Source: Tubiluchus corallicola (lineage: Eukaryota > Priapulida > Priapulimorpha > Priapulimorphida > Tubiluchidae). Taken from it: a stretch of DNA of 37,500 nucleotides. The notes beneath the pieces were generated by a model, which did no database searches, was not told where the DNA came from, and worked only from the letters and a program-made list of their open reading frames with translations. This document shows positions 1 through 9,246 of this stretch, one piece after another. Numbering within the stretch: the stretch's first letter is position 1; each line of letters opens with the position of its first letter. The DNA lies in NCBI GenBank assembly GCA_030141605.1, contig JAQGDQ010001371.1, forward strand, positions 2,501 to 40,000, written 5' to 3'. The position numbers and the translations under genes were made by a program.

Positions 1-509
1 GACCACCCATCTCCGATACCGTGTACGAGAGTTTAGGACCACCCATCTCTGATACCGTGTACGAGAGTTTAGGACCACCCATCTCTGATACAGTGTACGA
101 GAGTTTAGGACCACCCATCTCTGATACCGTGTACGAGAGTTTAGGACCACCCATCTCTGATACCGTGTACGAGAGTTTAGGACCACCCATCTCTGATACC
201 GTGTACGAGAGTTTAGGACCACCCATCTCTGATACAGTGTACGAGAGTTTAGGACCACCCATCTCTGATACAGTGTACGAGAGTTTAGGACCACCCATCT
301 CTGATACAGTGTACGAGAGTTTAGGACCACCCATCTCTGATACAGTGTACGAGAGTTTAGGACCACCCATCTCTGATACAGTGTACGAGAGTTTAGGACC
401 ACCCATCTCTGATACAGTGTACGAGAGTTTAGGACCACCCATCTCTGATACAGTGTACGAGAGTTTAGGACCACCCATCTCTGATACAGTGTACGAGAGT
501 TTAGGACGA
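1..509. repeat. 36-bp minisatellite, about 14 copies
   Basis: A 36-bp unit is repeated head to tail from the window start, with very little variation (mainly ACC/ACA and CTC/TCC changes). The unit length is a multiple of three and has no stop in one frame, so it reads as a 12-residue repeat (YESLGPPISDTV). The reading frame ends shortly after the array, and no splice site or conserved domain supports coding. I treat it as a minisatellite. The array continues beyond the left edge, and it lies outside the part of the palindrome that can be checked here. Confidence 0.95.
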
Positions 510-610
510 ATTTTTCAACTTTGTGTAAGAATAGCGTTTTTTTTGAGCTTTAAGCCAATATTGTCTTAATTGTCAATATTAGTGTCGTTAAGCGAGGATT
601 TACCATACAA

Positions 611-1127
611 CAGGGGTGTGCAAATTGCGGCCCACAGACAGAATTTGTGCAACCCACGAAGAGATTTGTCAACCTAATGAAAGTGCGGCCCGGGCGATTA
701 ATTGAGTGTATCCAGCTGAAGTCCGTGCCACGATCCCAAAGATAGTGCGGGTAGTTTTTTCTACTTGATCGGATGCCATTCACCCTTACAAGATGGTTGT
801 AGCTTAATGTCACTGTACTACACAGACTGTGTGATACACATTACTAATATGCATTGTCATGAAATTACCACTATCTGTCCTGAAAGTAGAAATATATGGT
901 TTGTAATATAAATTTTAATAACTTCTAAAATAGTTTCTTGAGTGCACTAGTACTGATGTACGCGGGTCGGATGCATAAAAATCGTTATTAGGCCTTTCTG
1001 TACTTGGCTCCTTGATCAAACTGTCTGTGGCCCGCAGGAATTACGGGAAAGTTTAATGTGGCCCGGCTAGTCAGATAATTTGCACACCCCATGTATCTAC
1101 ATGGGTCAGATAATTTGCACACCCCTG
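611..1127. mobile_element. hAT-like non-autonomous DNA transposon
   Basis: The left end is CAGGGGTGTGCAAATT and the right end is AATTTGCACACCCCTG, giving matched terminal inverted repeats of about 16 bp that begin with the CAG typical of hAT elements. Inside both ends are GCGGCCC/GGGCC motifs common in such elements. There is no transposase frame. An 8-bp target duplication is not obvious (CCATACAA against CTCTAAGT). The right terminus is partly duplicated: the same ~19-bp end occurs at 1,072-1,090 and again near 1,107-1,125. The element ends only 37 bp before a cadherin exon. Confidence 0.75.
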
Positions 1128-1164
1128 CTCTAAGTTAACAAAGTTAACAAATCAATCATTGCAG

Positions 1165-1269
1165 TACACAGCCACTGGGAAGACATTGTTCATACCGTCT
1201 GCACATGATGATGATTATTCACCTCCCAACAATGAGCTGGAGTTCTCCTTACAACCTAATGACTACTCG
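1165..1269 (+). CDS. cadherin-like gene, left copy, first visible exon
   Basis: This 105-nt exon has an acceptor (CATTGCAG) before 1,165 and a donor (GTGAGAGT) at 1,270. It encodes 35 residues containing AHDDDYSPPNNELEFSL, a match to the cadherin core where acidic calcium-binding residues precede N-x-x-L-x-F/Y-S-L. Phase is 0 at both ends and joins cleanly to the next exon at 3,610. Cadherins are calcium-dependent adhesion receptors of the cell surface. Earlier exons of the gene must lie left of the window or were missed. The mirror of this exon would lie beyond the right edge, so only the left copy is seen. Identification rests on motif reading, not on a database search. Confidence 0.7.
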
Positions 1270-1298
1270 GTGAGAGTCCTCTACAGTTTCACTAGCTA

Positions 1299-1530
1299 AA
1301 AGCTCGTTTTGACTAGTGCTTTTTCTCGCTGCCATTTGAAAGTGAGTGTCACCTCTAATAGCCTGGCAGCCGGTGTCGTGACGCTAAAGATGTCGATGAG
1401 TTTTGCAGAAACAGAAACATGGTTTTATCGCTTAAGCGTTACAATGATTTCATGCCAGCGAGTGTTTTGGTGTCTTAGACATTTTATAAGAACGTTTTTG
1501 TACCGAAAATCACTAGTCAAAACGGGCTTT
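1299..1530. mobile_element. MITE-like element with about 25-bp terminal inverted repeats
   Basis: The left end AAAGCTCGTTTTGACTAGTG is matched by the reverse complement of the right end, AAAGCCCGTTTTGACTAGTG, with one mismatch and similarity continuing a few bases inward. The element is about 230 bp and has no transposase. Target duplication is unclear, so I do not assign a superfamily. A short open frame across it (1,309-1,566) has no support as a gene. It lies in the first visible cadherin intron, at the point where the window cuts the right arm. Confidence 0.6.
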
Positions 1531-1639
1531 GAAACAGCAGTAGCAAATACCGCACAACGTTCATGATTTCTTCTTGATATACCATATACATTGTTTTGTT
1601 TGTTTGTCTTCGTTTTGTTGTTTCGCTAATTAATTTTGT

Positions 1640-2437
1640 TACATCTTTTTAGCTCTTGGAACATATTTGACTTGCATTTGGGTTTCAAGGAATTTTTGAG
1701 GTTGTTTTATTCTATCCCTGGAATTCTTGTCAATTTACAGCTGAATCTGAAAAACTATTGTCGGCTTGAACAATTTGCGAAAAAGGATCAAAAATACAAA
1801 AAAAGACAAATTAGTTACCAAATTTTTGCAAAAGCTGCCCAATTAGCACTTAATGTAAACCAGTTGACCAGTTGACTGGTAATCCACGAGAGTTAATTCC
1901 TGTATTTACAACACCATTAGATATACCACTCAGTAAATATGACACATTTATAGAAACAAGTGTGTCAGCTCTTCTACTTGGAAGAGGTTGCAAATCATTT
2001 AAATACAGGATAGGTATAACTGATTCAGATCTGTGTGTTTGCGGTTTGGGCAGTCAAACCCCAGAACATTTAATTTTTCACTGTCCGTTACCATTGGTTA
2101 GACAAGATATAAGAGTAAATCTCGAACGCAGCTTAGAAAATAATGACATTCGAAACATTTGCAGAAAGAGAGACACTAATGTAATTAAAATGTATATAGA
2201 TATTGTAAAAGAACTAACCCAAAATGATCTTATAGTAAATTGATTATACATTGATTATAAATATTGGATATATATTTAGAATAAGTAAATCGTAATGCAA
2301 AATTGTCAGCTTGTTAAGTAAGAAATTTATTTAATGTACATAGTGTAAAAACTTATTTAACATTTTTGTACTTATGTACCCTGCAAATAGAGGGCTTCTT
2401 GTATAATTTTCAATAAAGATTTTTAATAATAATAATT
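1640..2437 (+). mobile_element. 5'-truncated LINE, C-terminal part of ORF2 and 3' UTR (left arm)
   Basis: The frame at 1,872-2,243 encodes the end of a LINE ORF2. It has the C-x-C-G ... T-P-E-H-L ... C-P arrangement (LCVCG, then TPEHLIFHCPL) found downstream of reverse transcriptase in CR1/Jockey/I-type elements. A different frame is open at 1,636-1,875, which suggests a frameshift near 1,873 or loss of function. An AATAAAG signal near 2,411 and a short (TAA)n tail to about 2,437 mark the 3' end. The copy has no reverse transcriptase core, so it is a dead fragment in a cadherin intron. The clade is inferred from the C-terminal motif only. Confidence 0.75.
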
Positions 2438-2739
2438 AATGGCACCTAAGTAATAGACTGAATGCAATTTTTATAGTAGAAATTACCATGGAAAGACTAC
2501 GCAGAATCTGTGGATCAAATCCTTTCTTGTTCTGCAGTAGATTCTATGCTGGAAAACATCTGACAATTGTAAAGAATGTGACAAGAATGTTGCGTTGATT
2601 CTCCGTATAGGCTCTTCTACGCATGATACACATTTAATTTAGAATTTTAGGGTAAATACTTATCCAAAGTTAATCACTTTGATAGTTCTAGTGTTCCGCA
2701 AAGTTTTATAACGTCTGCACCAAGAGAACAAGTTCTTAC

Positions 2740-2780
2740 CTTTCCCCTAGACCGAATATATCTCCAAACCTGGCAGCCAT
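2740..2780 (-). CDS. candidate first coding exon of an unidentified gene (left arm)
   Basis: On the minus strand an ATG at 2,780 in context ACAAAATGG opens a short frame, MAARFGDIFGLGE, followed by a strong donor (AG|GTAAGAAC) after 2,740. Phase at the donor is 2. Upstream on the same strand are two further YY1-like ATGGC motifs, as expected of a TATA-less promoter. I do not recognise the protein. The candidate lies antisense within a cadherin intron. Downstream exons were not found before the left window edge, so this could be a dead first exon or a chance match. The same sequence is intact in the right arm. Confidence 0.35.
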
Positions 2781-3103
2781 TTTGTGTGTCGCTTGTCCCT
2801 CTTCAAGTCGCTTTGATTTCCATTTGAGGTATAGTAGTAGCGTTTTAGATTTAACGATGCCAAATTAATAAAAATAATTTGCCTTTTGTTTTTATCATAA
2901 ATTTTTAGGTGAAATAGTAAATATAGTTGCATGATTGGCATAAATTCACCTTGTGTGGCGTCCATTTTGAAAACGGCGGCGATTCGTGAAATAAAAGTAA
3001 CAGAAATGGATTCCCGACCGCCCTGAATAGGTGTCATAATTGCCTCTTATTGTTAATTTTCTGGAAACTTCTTTGTTCGCTCAAAAACTTTGCGGCCATT
3101 TTG
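2773..3103 (-). promoter_or_regulatory. candidate promoter with three YY1-like motifs (left arm)
   Basis: This is the mirror of the right-arm motif cluster. The three motifs lie at 3,092-3,103, 2,958-2,969 and 2,773-2,784 on the minus strand. All three are retained without change in the core. Confidence 0.4.
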
Positions 3104-3289
3104 TTTATTTGTGTTGTAAACCAAGCTTGACCTTATTTTGTTGCTCGCTAATTAAACTACACGTATATTCTCTTCTCTGGATTATATAGAAAGTGTCATA
3201 AGTTTAAAAATTACTAATGTTTCCTAAATTAAACTGATAACATTAATGCCCGCCAGTGTCTAAAAATCTTTTTATCTATATTTGGTAAA

Positions 3290-3463
3290 GGATAGCAGAC
3301 TAGGTGACTTTATAATCTTTTCGCTATCCTTTCTCTAGTTCTAGATCTATCTGTACATTTTAACCGTTTTTCAAAACTTATTAGAGATTGTTTTGTTAAT
3401 CATGCTTTATTGTAACACTACAAAGAGATAAATAAATTGAAATTGAATTGAATTGAAATTTAA
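3290..3463 (+). mobile_element. LINE 3' end with (AATTG)n tail (left arm)
   Basis: A 3'-UTR-like stretch ends in AATAAATTGAAATTGAATTG, a short pentamer tail typical of CR1/L2-like LINEs. No coding part remains and the 5' limit is uncertain. Confidence 0.5.
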
Positions 3464-3609
3464 CCCTTTTCTGCTAATATTTCAACTGACAACAATTTTT
3501 TCGGATTCAGGCTTCAGTCAAATTAGTAGGACTTCATGGTTCCACTTTTCTGGAAATTCATCTAGTCTGTCATAGAAATCGTAGAAGTGAATAAATTTCT
3601 ATTTTTCAG

Positions 3610-3711
3610 GAATATTTTGAAATACCTGATAAAACGTCCGGAGCAATAATACTGAAAAAGCATATGGACTATGACAACACCTCCGAATTTTTTCTCATTA
3701 TAAAAGTTCAG
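3610..3711 (+). CDS. cadherin-like gene, left copy, exon 2
   Basis: A 102-nt exon between the acceptor TTTTTCAG and the donor GTGTGTT, phase 0 at both ends. Its 34 residues (EYFEIPDKTSGAIIL ... HMDYDNTSEFFLIIKVQ) are the middle of an EC domain: F-x-I ... G-x-I-x-L, then D-Y-D, the calcium-binding position usually written LDYE or LDRE, then the F-x-L-x-I-x-V strand. Together with the 1,165 and 4,661 exons it completes EC1. The intron before it carries the MITE, a LINE fragment, the antisense exon candidate and a LINE tail. Confidence 0.8.
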
Positions 3712-3826
3712 GTGTGTTACTTAGCAACTCATTAGTTTAGTGTTCAGTGTTCAGTGTTCAAGAGTTCATTTATGTCCACGCTGTATCATTACAATACAGG
3801 TAGTGGTTTCGGAAGTACGGTAAAAA

Positions 3827-4126
3827 GTGGGGGTAAGCATTCTCAATCGGTTAGCGAATTCGAATCAAACCGAATTTCGGTTTTTCGAACCCGAATCAAA
3901 TTCCGGTTGAGTTTGAAAGATTTTCGTATGGCCTGCAATGATCATGCGATTAGATTTTGTTCTCTAGTAAAACTGCTATTAGTTTGTTAAAAATTTTGCA
4001 CAGAAACTGCAGCTAAATTGTGGTACTTGCATTGGTGTTTCAAAGAGTTTAATGATGAAGAACCTATGTGATTGAAGTGCTGAATTATTCGAATCTATAA
4101 TTTTAGGTTTGATGCGCAACCCCCAC
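3827..4126. mobile_element. MITE-like element with GTGGGGGT ends (left arm)
   Basis: The ends GTGGGGGTAAGC and GCGCAACCCCCAC form short imperfect inverted repeats. The interior is clearly related to the spacer element at about 24,113-24,455: both share ATTCGAATC, GATTTTGTTCT, GCAGCTAAA and ATCTATAATTTTAGG in the same order. No target duplication is evident. An open frame across it (3,754-3,990) is not a gene. Confidence 0.5.
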
Positions 4127-4660
4127 CCAGCAAAGAGAGTAGTTCGTTGGCGTACAATAATTTACAATGTATACAGTTTGATATCTAAGCTGCGTATAAC
4201 TAGAACTGGTATGACTCGAATACTTTAGCACAACACTGCACACAACATGGCTTAACGAAAGTATTTAATGTAGATCACATTTAATGTATTTAATATAATG
4301 TATTTTCTTATATTATTGTTAATATTGATAGAATTTTATTAAACGTGCTACTCAAATTATATCCTGTACCAGTCATTATATTTTTGATTTTATTCGTAAA
4401 AATTGTTAGTTGATATTTTATTAAAGGCTCAATTTGTCATTTTCACAGGCTGTACAGTGTAACATTGACGAGCGACTCAATCTGGTTTTGTTATAAACTC
4501 CTACTTTTTCACAACTCGAACAAATTTTCTGTTCCCGTGGTGTTTGAATTACACGTAGTTTACTGTAGCAATGTTAAGATGTCATTCTTATTGAAATTGT
4601 TGATAATTCATGACTACTAGTGCAATCTGACTCTACAATAACAACTTCACAACTTTCTAG
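4127..4660. other. cadherin intron, no further feature seen
   Basis: AT-rich intron sequence between the MITE-like element and the next cadherin exon. I see no open frame with a domain, no tandem repeat and no RNA gene. Its mirror is 34,375-34,908. Confidence 0.5.
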
Positions 4661-4786
4661 GATAAAGGAGAAGTCCCCCTGTCGTCTGTCACTCGACTCA
4701 CCGTGCAGGTGGTGTTTTCTCAAGATATGAATCCCACCTTCCTTACGGATATTTATACAGCAACCGTACTGGAAACAGCTTATGTG
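4661..4786 (+). CDS. cadherin-like gene, left copy, exon 3
   Basis: A 126-nt exon between the acceptor TTTCTAG and the donor GTGAGTGA, phase 0 at both ends. It encodes DKGEVPLSSVTRLTVQV, the end of EC1: the D-K-G-x-P-x-L-S-S motif is diagnostic of cadherins. The EC1/EC2 linker and start of EC2 follow (QDMNPTF ... YTATVLETAYV). The linker keeps D-x-N-P-x-F but lacks the full D-x-N-D-N-x-P-x-F consensus. The -strand open frame over this exon is a shadow. Confidence 0.85.
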
Positions 4787-5214
4787 GTGAGTGAAACAAC
4801 GGAGTGGTCACGCTACTTCTCAATTGATGAGTTAAGCTAAGAATACGTTTGTGTACACCACGCAGCCCATGCTGTTGTAATCGTAGTAGTTGTAACGGAT
4901 ACCTAGAACCTAGTTCATTTTTTCCTCTGTCCAAGCAAGATGCTGCTAGTATCATCAATCTGTGATATCAAATTCAATCACTCTAGATACAAACTAATGC
5001 ATAATTAAGTGAAGCAACTGAAGTTACTGAACTGATGTGGCAGACCTAGATGCCACGTGACGGCTGTAGTTAAGACATGTTGCTGTGGTCCACTCAACAT
5101 TTAATCTACAGTAACTGCACGTGAAAAGGCGTATGGTAGAGCATACTCTACTGCTTAATGAAGATATGTTGAGATTTTTGATTAGAACAACTATCAAAAT
5201 AATCTTTGTTTTGA
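4787..5214. other. cadherin intron, no further feature seen
   Basis: Intron sequence between exon 3 and the LINE tail at 5,215. I find no convincing gene or tandem repeat. The right-arm counterpart is about 33,816-34,248. Confidence 0.5.
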
Positions 5215-5362
5215 TTACTGCAGCTGACCAGATGACCGTACGGTCTCTTCTCTGATGACCATTCGCTGGCCCTTTTCCTTATAAAATGAATTTTGCTTTT
5301 CATTATAAAATGGCAACAATTGTTGCTTCTTGTGGAGAAAAATAAAGTGAATTGAATTGTTT
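5215..5362 (+). mobile_element. LINE 3' end with (GAATT)n tail (left arm)
   Basis: It contains the palindromic GACCGTACGGTC, then AAAATAAAGTGAATTGAATTG. A similar GACCGTATGGTC precedes the tail of the spacer fragment at 20,770-20,920, so the two belong to related families. No coding sequence remains. Confidence 0.5.
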
Positions 5363-5553
5363 ACGATAACCGTTATTAGAAAAGTAACTTGTTATAGCTG
5401 TATATTGAAAGTGTGGCATGTGGCTTTCCATACGCTAAACGTGAGTTTGATATTCTAATAACATGAAACCAGAGCTGCATAAGTCAAACATTTGTGGGAG
5501 TGTCAGGGGGCAGGGGGCGGTGACCTAATATATATTCATATGCAAATGGTAGT

Positions 5554-5763
5554 TTATATATATATATGTATATGTATATGTATATGTATATGAATATGTA
5601 TATGAATATGTATATGTATATGAATATGTATATGAATATGTATATGAATATGTATATGGATATGTATATGTATATGAATATGTATATGAATATGTATATC
5701 AATATGTATATGAATATGAATATGTATATGCATATGTATATGTATATGAATATGTATATGTGT
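5554..5763. repeat. (TATATG)n/(TATGAA)n microsatellite (left arm)
   Basis: About 210 bp of alternating TATATG and AATATG hexamers. Open frames in all directions (MYMYMN, HIHIHI, YIFIYI) are by-products of the hexamer. It is about 6 bp longer than the right-arm copy. Confidence 0.95.
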
Positions 5764-5946
5764 AGGTTGTAAGGTTAAAACAGTAATTAAAAAGATGATT
5801 GAATACAATGTACAGTGTTCCCTCACTTGTCGCGGGTGTTCTATTCCAGGCCCCTAACCCTAATTTTGAATTCCTAACTAATACTGGTTTAAGCCACTTC
5901 ACTTCCTGTGTGTGTGGGGAATTGTCCACAGTTTGATTATTTGCAG

Positions 5947-6028
5947 GGTCAAATCGTTAACGTCCGTCCCAGGTTGATAAGAGCCGTGGACGAAGAAGCA
6001 AACAGCAGTATAGACTACAGTTTTTCCG
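5947..6028 (+). CDS. cadherin-like gene, left copy, exon 4
   Basis: An 82-nt exon between the acceptor TATTTGCAG and the donor GTACGTAC; it enters in phase 0 and leaves in phase 1. Its residues GQIVNVRPRLIRAVDEE and ANSSIDYSFS match the EC-domain strand G-x-x-V ... A-x-D-x-D ... N-x-x-I-x-Y-S. It continues EC2 begun in exon 3, and its phase matches the exon at 8,319. The 72-bp array starts only about 60 bp downstream. Confidence 0.8.
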
Positions 6029-6085
6029 GTACGTACCAAATTCTTCATTTTGGGGTTAGGAACCTGCCACATGTAACAATATGTA

Positions 6086-6962
6086 ACGGTTTGCCCAGTT
6101 CAGTGAATTAGGACTGACATGTAGGCTCTTCTTGTCAAGTACATGTGGGTTTTCAAGACGGTTTGCCCGGTTCAGTGAATTAGGACTGACATGTAGGCTC
6201 TTCTTGTCAAGTACATGTGGGTTTTCAAGACGGTTTGCGTGGTTCAGTGAATTAGGACTGACATGTAGGCTCTTCTTGTCAAGTACATGTGGGTTTTCAA
6301 GACGGTTTGCCCAGTTCAGTGAATTAGGACTGACATGTAGGCTCTTCTTGTCAAGTACATGTGGGTTTTCAAGACGGTTTGCTTGGTTCAGTGAATTAGG
6401 ACTGACATGTAGGCTCTTCTTGTCAAGTACATGTGGGTTTTCAAAACGGTTTGCTTGGTTCAGTGAATTAGGACTGACATGTAGGCTCTTCTTGCCAAGT
6501 ACACGTGGGTTTTCAAGACGGTTTGCCCGATTCAGTGAATTAGGACTGACATGTAGGCTCTTCTTGTCAAGTACACGTGGGTTTTCAAGACGGTTTGCTT
6601 GCTTCAGTGAATTAGGACTGACATGTAGGCTCTTCTTGTCAAGTACACGTGGGTTTTCAAAACGGTTTGCCCGGTTCAGTGAATTAGGACTGACATGTAG
6701 GCTCTTCTTGTCAAGTACATGTGGGTTTTCAAGACGGTTTGCCCGGTTCAGTGAATTAGGACTGACATGTAGGCTCTTCTTGTCAAGTACACGTGGGTTT
6801 TCAAAACGGTTTGCCCGGTTCAGTGAATTAGGACTGACATGTAGGCTCTTCTTGCCAAGTACATGTGGGTTTTCAAGACGGTTTGCTTGCTTCAGTGAAT
6901 TAGGACTGACATGTAGGCTCTTCTTGTCAAGTACATGTGGGTTTTCAAGACGGTTTGCCCGG
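6086..6962. repeat. 72-bp minisatellite, about 12 copies (left arm)
   Basis: The 72-bp unit contains GTTCAGTGAATTAGGACTG. Because 72 is a multiple of three, long open frames run through both strands (24-residue repeats, over 270 codons). It sits in the cadherin intron 6,029-8,318. Units carry diagnostic variants (CATGTGG/CACGTGG, GTCAAG/GCCAAG, AGACGG/AAACGG). Their order is nearly but not fully the same in the right arm. Confidence 0.95.
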
Positions 6963-7199
6963 AAAAATGAAATGAGTTGAAAAAGTGAACAATAAAAATG
7001 CATGTTTAACATAATAAGAGGAATACACATTAGTCTACTCGGAAATATGTTAAAAATAAAATGGCCGTATTTCATTTCAAATGAGCAGCTGTAAACAGAG
7101 GCAAAGGAGAGAATTGGAACATTAAAATCAGAATGAGAAGACATAATGGGTACGACATTTAATGAGATTGCCAGAAACAACACCAGTAAGATTAGCATG

Positions 7200-7750
7200 A
7201 AACGAAGTAGGCGAAACCTACTAAACTACCTTCAGCCAAACAAACTTGGATATGCACCATTAATAAAGATTTATAACACCTGAAAGCTAAGTCTAAGAAT
7301 AGTATCATATGAATTTAAAAATTTAGCTGTGTACTGGAAATGGTGGGATGTTTTAATAAAGGATAGAAGTTCATTGTCTACCCATTTGGAATTCTCTACC
7401 ATTGCAGGCTAAACAAATCAAGTTCCTATCAACATTTAAAACAAAATTAAAATCACTAATATTAACCAGATATGAAATACCATCACACCAGTACGACAAT
7501 ATACACACCAATTTAGAATTCATATACCCACAGCCATATTAATTAAATCATAATTTTTGTGCATAGTTGTAAATATGTTTGATTTTATTTGTCATTACTG
7601 CAAAGTAGTTTAGATTGCACTGACGCATTTGCCTTTAGCAGTGTAAGTTTTTATTAACTAACACTGATTGATCATCTGTGTAAAGTTTTTATCAGTGATT
7701 ATCAATGTATTTTAATGGCAAATAAAGATTATTACATACATTACATTTAA
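7200..7750 (+). mobile_element. 5'-truncated CR1/L2-like LINE, C-terminus and 3' UTR (left arm)
   Basis: A frame ending at about 7,543 reads EVHCLPIWNSLPLQ, then FLSTFKTKLKSLI. This is the W-N-x-L-P ... F-K-x-K-L-K motif at the C-terminus of many CR1/L2-type ORF2 proteins. AATAAAG near 7,722 and an ATTACAT-rich tail follow. The reverse transcriptase core is absent. It lies in the intron between cadherin exons 4 and 5. Confidence 0.65.
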
Positions 7751-7804
7751 GACGAAAGGTCATGTTTGACTCATGAGGTTCAAGAAAATGAGGATATTTT
7801 GATG

Positions 7805-8045
7805 TCGTTGTGTATGATTGTGACGGTACAGTTATGACAACGTGAAAATGTAATGATGATGTCATTGTGTATGATTGTGACATCATAGGTATGACAACAT
7901 GAACATGTAATGATGATGTCATTGTGTATGGTTGTGATGTCATTGTGTATGATTGTGACGTTACAGTTATGACAACATGAAAATGTAATGATGATGTCAT
8001 TGTGTATGATTGTGACGTCATAGGAACACGAACATGAAAATGTAA
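7805..8045. repeat. 57-bp repeat with CRE-like sites, about 4 copies (left arm)
   Basis: A unit of about 57 bp (ATGATGATGTCATTGTGTAT, then GATTGTGAC plus a variable stretch) repeats about four times; one unit has an internal 21-bp duplication. Each copy carries TGACGTCA or a close variant (TGACATCA, TGACGTTA, TGACGGTA). Shadow frames exist on the minus strand. Confidence 0.8.
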
Positions 8046-8318
8046 TGATGTCATTAGAATGTCTAAACACAGTAGCTGTGTAGAGTAGGAGAAACAGCAG
8101 AAGAAGAAGAAGAAGAAGTAATAAAGGAATAAAAACAAAAAATAATTAACTAAAGTTTGCTTCAGTCGCCTACACTACATATTTACATAAGAACTGTAAA
8201 TTTGAATGATTCATTTCAGATTTATTTCTGCATATTATTACCATTTTTCAGGATGATAAACCGATTTTCTTTGACAGTTGGTTTTAGAGCGTCTCATATT
8301 TTTTGTTGCTCTTTTCAG

Positions 8319-8922
8319 AAATACCAAAAGTAAAAAATAAGTTCATCATCAGCAGGCTGACTGGTTTAGTCAGAGTTGCAAGACGGTTGACGCCTCACGT
8401 GACACATCGGTTCCTCGTCCGTGCCACAGCGACCCGCTCCATTCACCGGTACGATACCTCCCTGCTCAGTATTTACGTTCAGTGCGTCGTGTGTGAGGGT
8501 CTAACGTTTAGTCAAAGCAATTATACCGTGTCCGTCATGGCGAACGCCCCGATTGGCACGGCTGTTTTGCAGCTTCGAGCTTCAACTCAAACGGATAAGC
8601 GAGTTTTGTTTCGGATGAGAACGGAAAATAAGTGGGAAAGTGAATTTGACATGACGTCACAGGGGCTCCTGAAGACTAGAGCCTTACTGCATGACAGGAA
8701 AAGAAACGATTACGTGTTTAAGGTGAGTGCAACCGACGGTGTGTTCACACAAGATGTTGACGTTACCGTCGTAGTGCGACGAACTCTGAGTAAGAATCCG
8801 TTGTTCACTCGTCGCTCTTACCGACTTTATTACAATGATAGCGCTGGACCAACTATTGGAAAAATTAAAGCACGTGATTTAGGAAATGGGATATTACGCT
8901 ACTGGATAGTTGGTGAAAAAAG
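8319..8922 (+). CDS. cadherin-like gene, left copy, exon 5 (end of EC2, EC3, start of EC4)
   Basis: The largest exon, 604 nt, with acceptor CTTTTCAG and donor G|GTAAGAAT; it enters in phase 1 and leaves in phase 2. It encodes about 200 residues. The end of EC2 has KFIISRLTGLVRVARRL and HRFLVRATA. A complete EC3 runs from LTFSQSNYTVSV through FDMTSQGLLKTRALL and YVFKVSATDG to VDVTVVV. EC4 opens with NPLFTRRSYRLYY. The EC fold signature is clear, but the linkers lack the usual D-x-N-D-N. The protein is identical in both arms. An in-frame ATG at 8,303 lies in the intron and is not the start. Confidence 0.9.
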
Positions 8923-9246
8923 GTAAGAATGTTGCATGTTGATGTTGAAGTGTAAACTTACAATGATAACTAGTCAGGAATGCGAAGCATTTGTTATGCA
9001 CATACACGTTTCCCTACCTGTTAAATTTGGTCTTGCCATTTTAACTGTCATCAGTCATGTGACCAGGTAGTTGGCCAGGTAGACATTACCTGACATGCAA
9101 TTCAATTGATACGATGTGAATGTTGTAGTTGATTTCTATTGTTTTTTCTTGCAAGTTATAAGTGCCAAAACTCAGGGAGACCACATATAAAACGACAATT
9201 GCTGCATGTTAAACATTTGATGTTCTGGAGTTTAAATGTAGTACAG

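Noticed and set aside
1-509. CRISPR-like array
   Set aside because: This and the other arrays (28-94 bp units) repeat without unique spacers between repeats, and the context is an animal genome with introns.
2747-3037. 96-codon minus-strand frame and its mirror at 35,998-36,288
   Set aside because: No recognisable domain and it overlaps the better-supported ATG-plus-donor first exon in another frame.
5484-5826. Several overlapping frames reading YIFIYI, HIHIHI and MYMYMN
   Set aside because: Translations of a hexamer microsatellite.
6056-7198. 380-codon minus-strand frame over the 72-bp array
   Set aside because: It runs antisense through the array and a LINE flank, with no domain. The opposite strand has an equally long frame.
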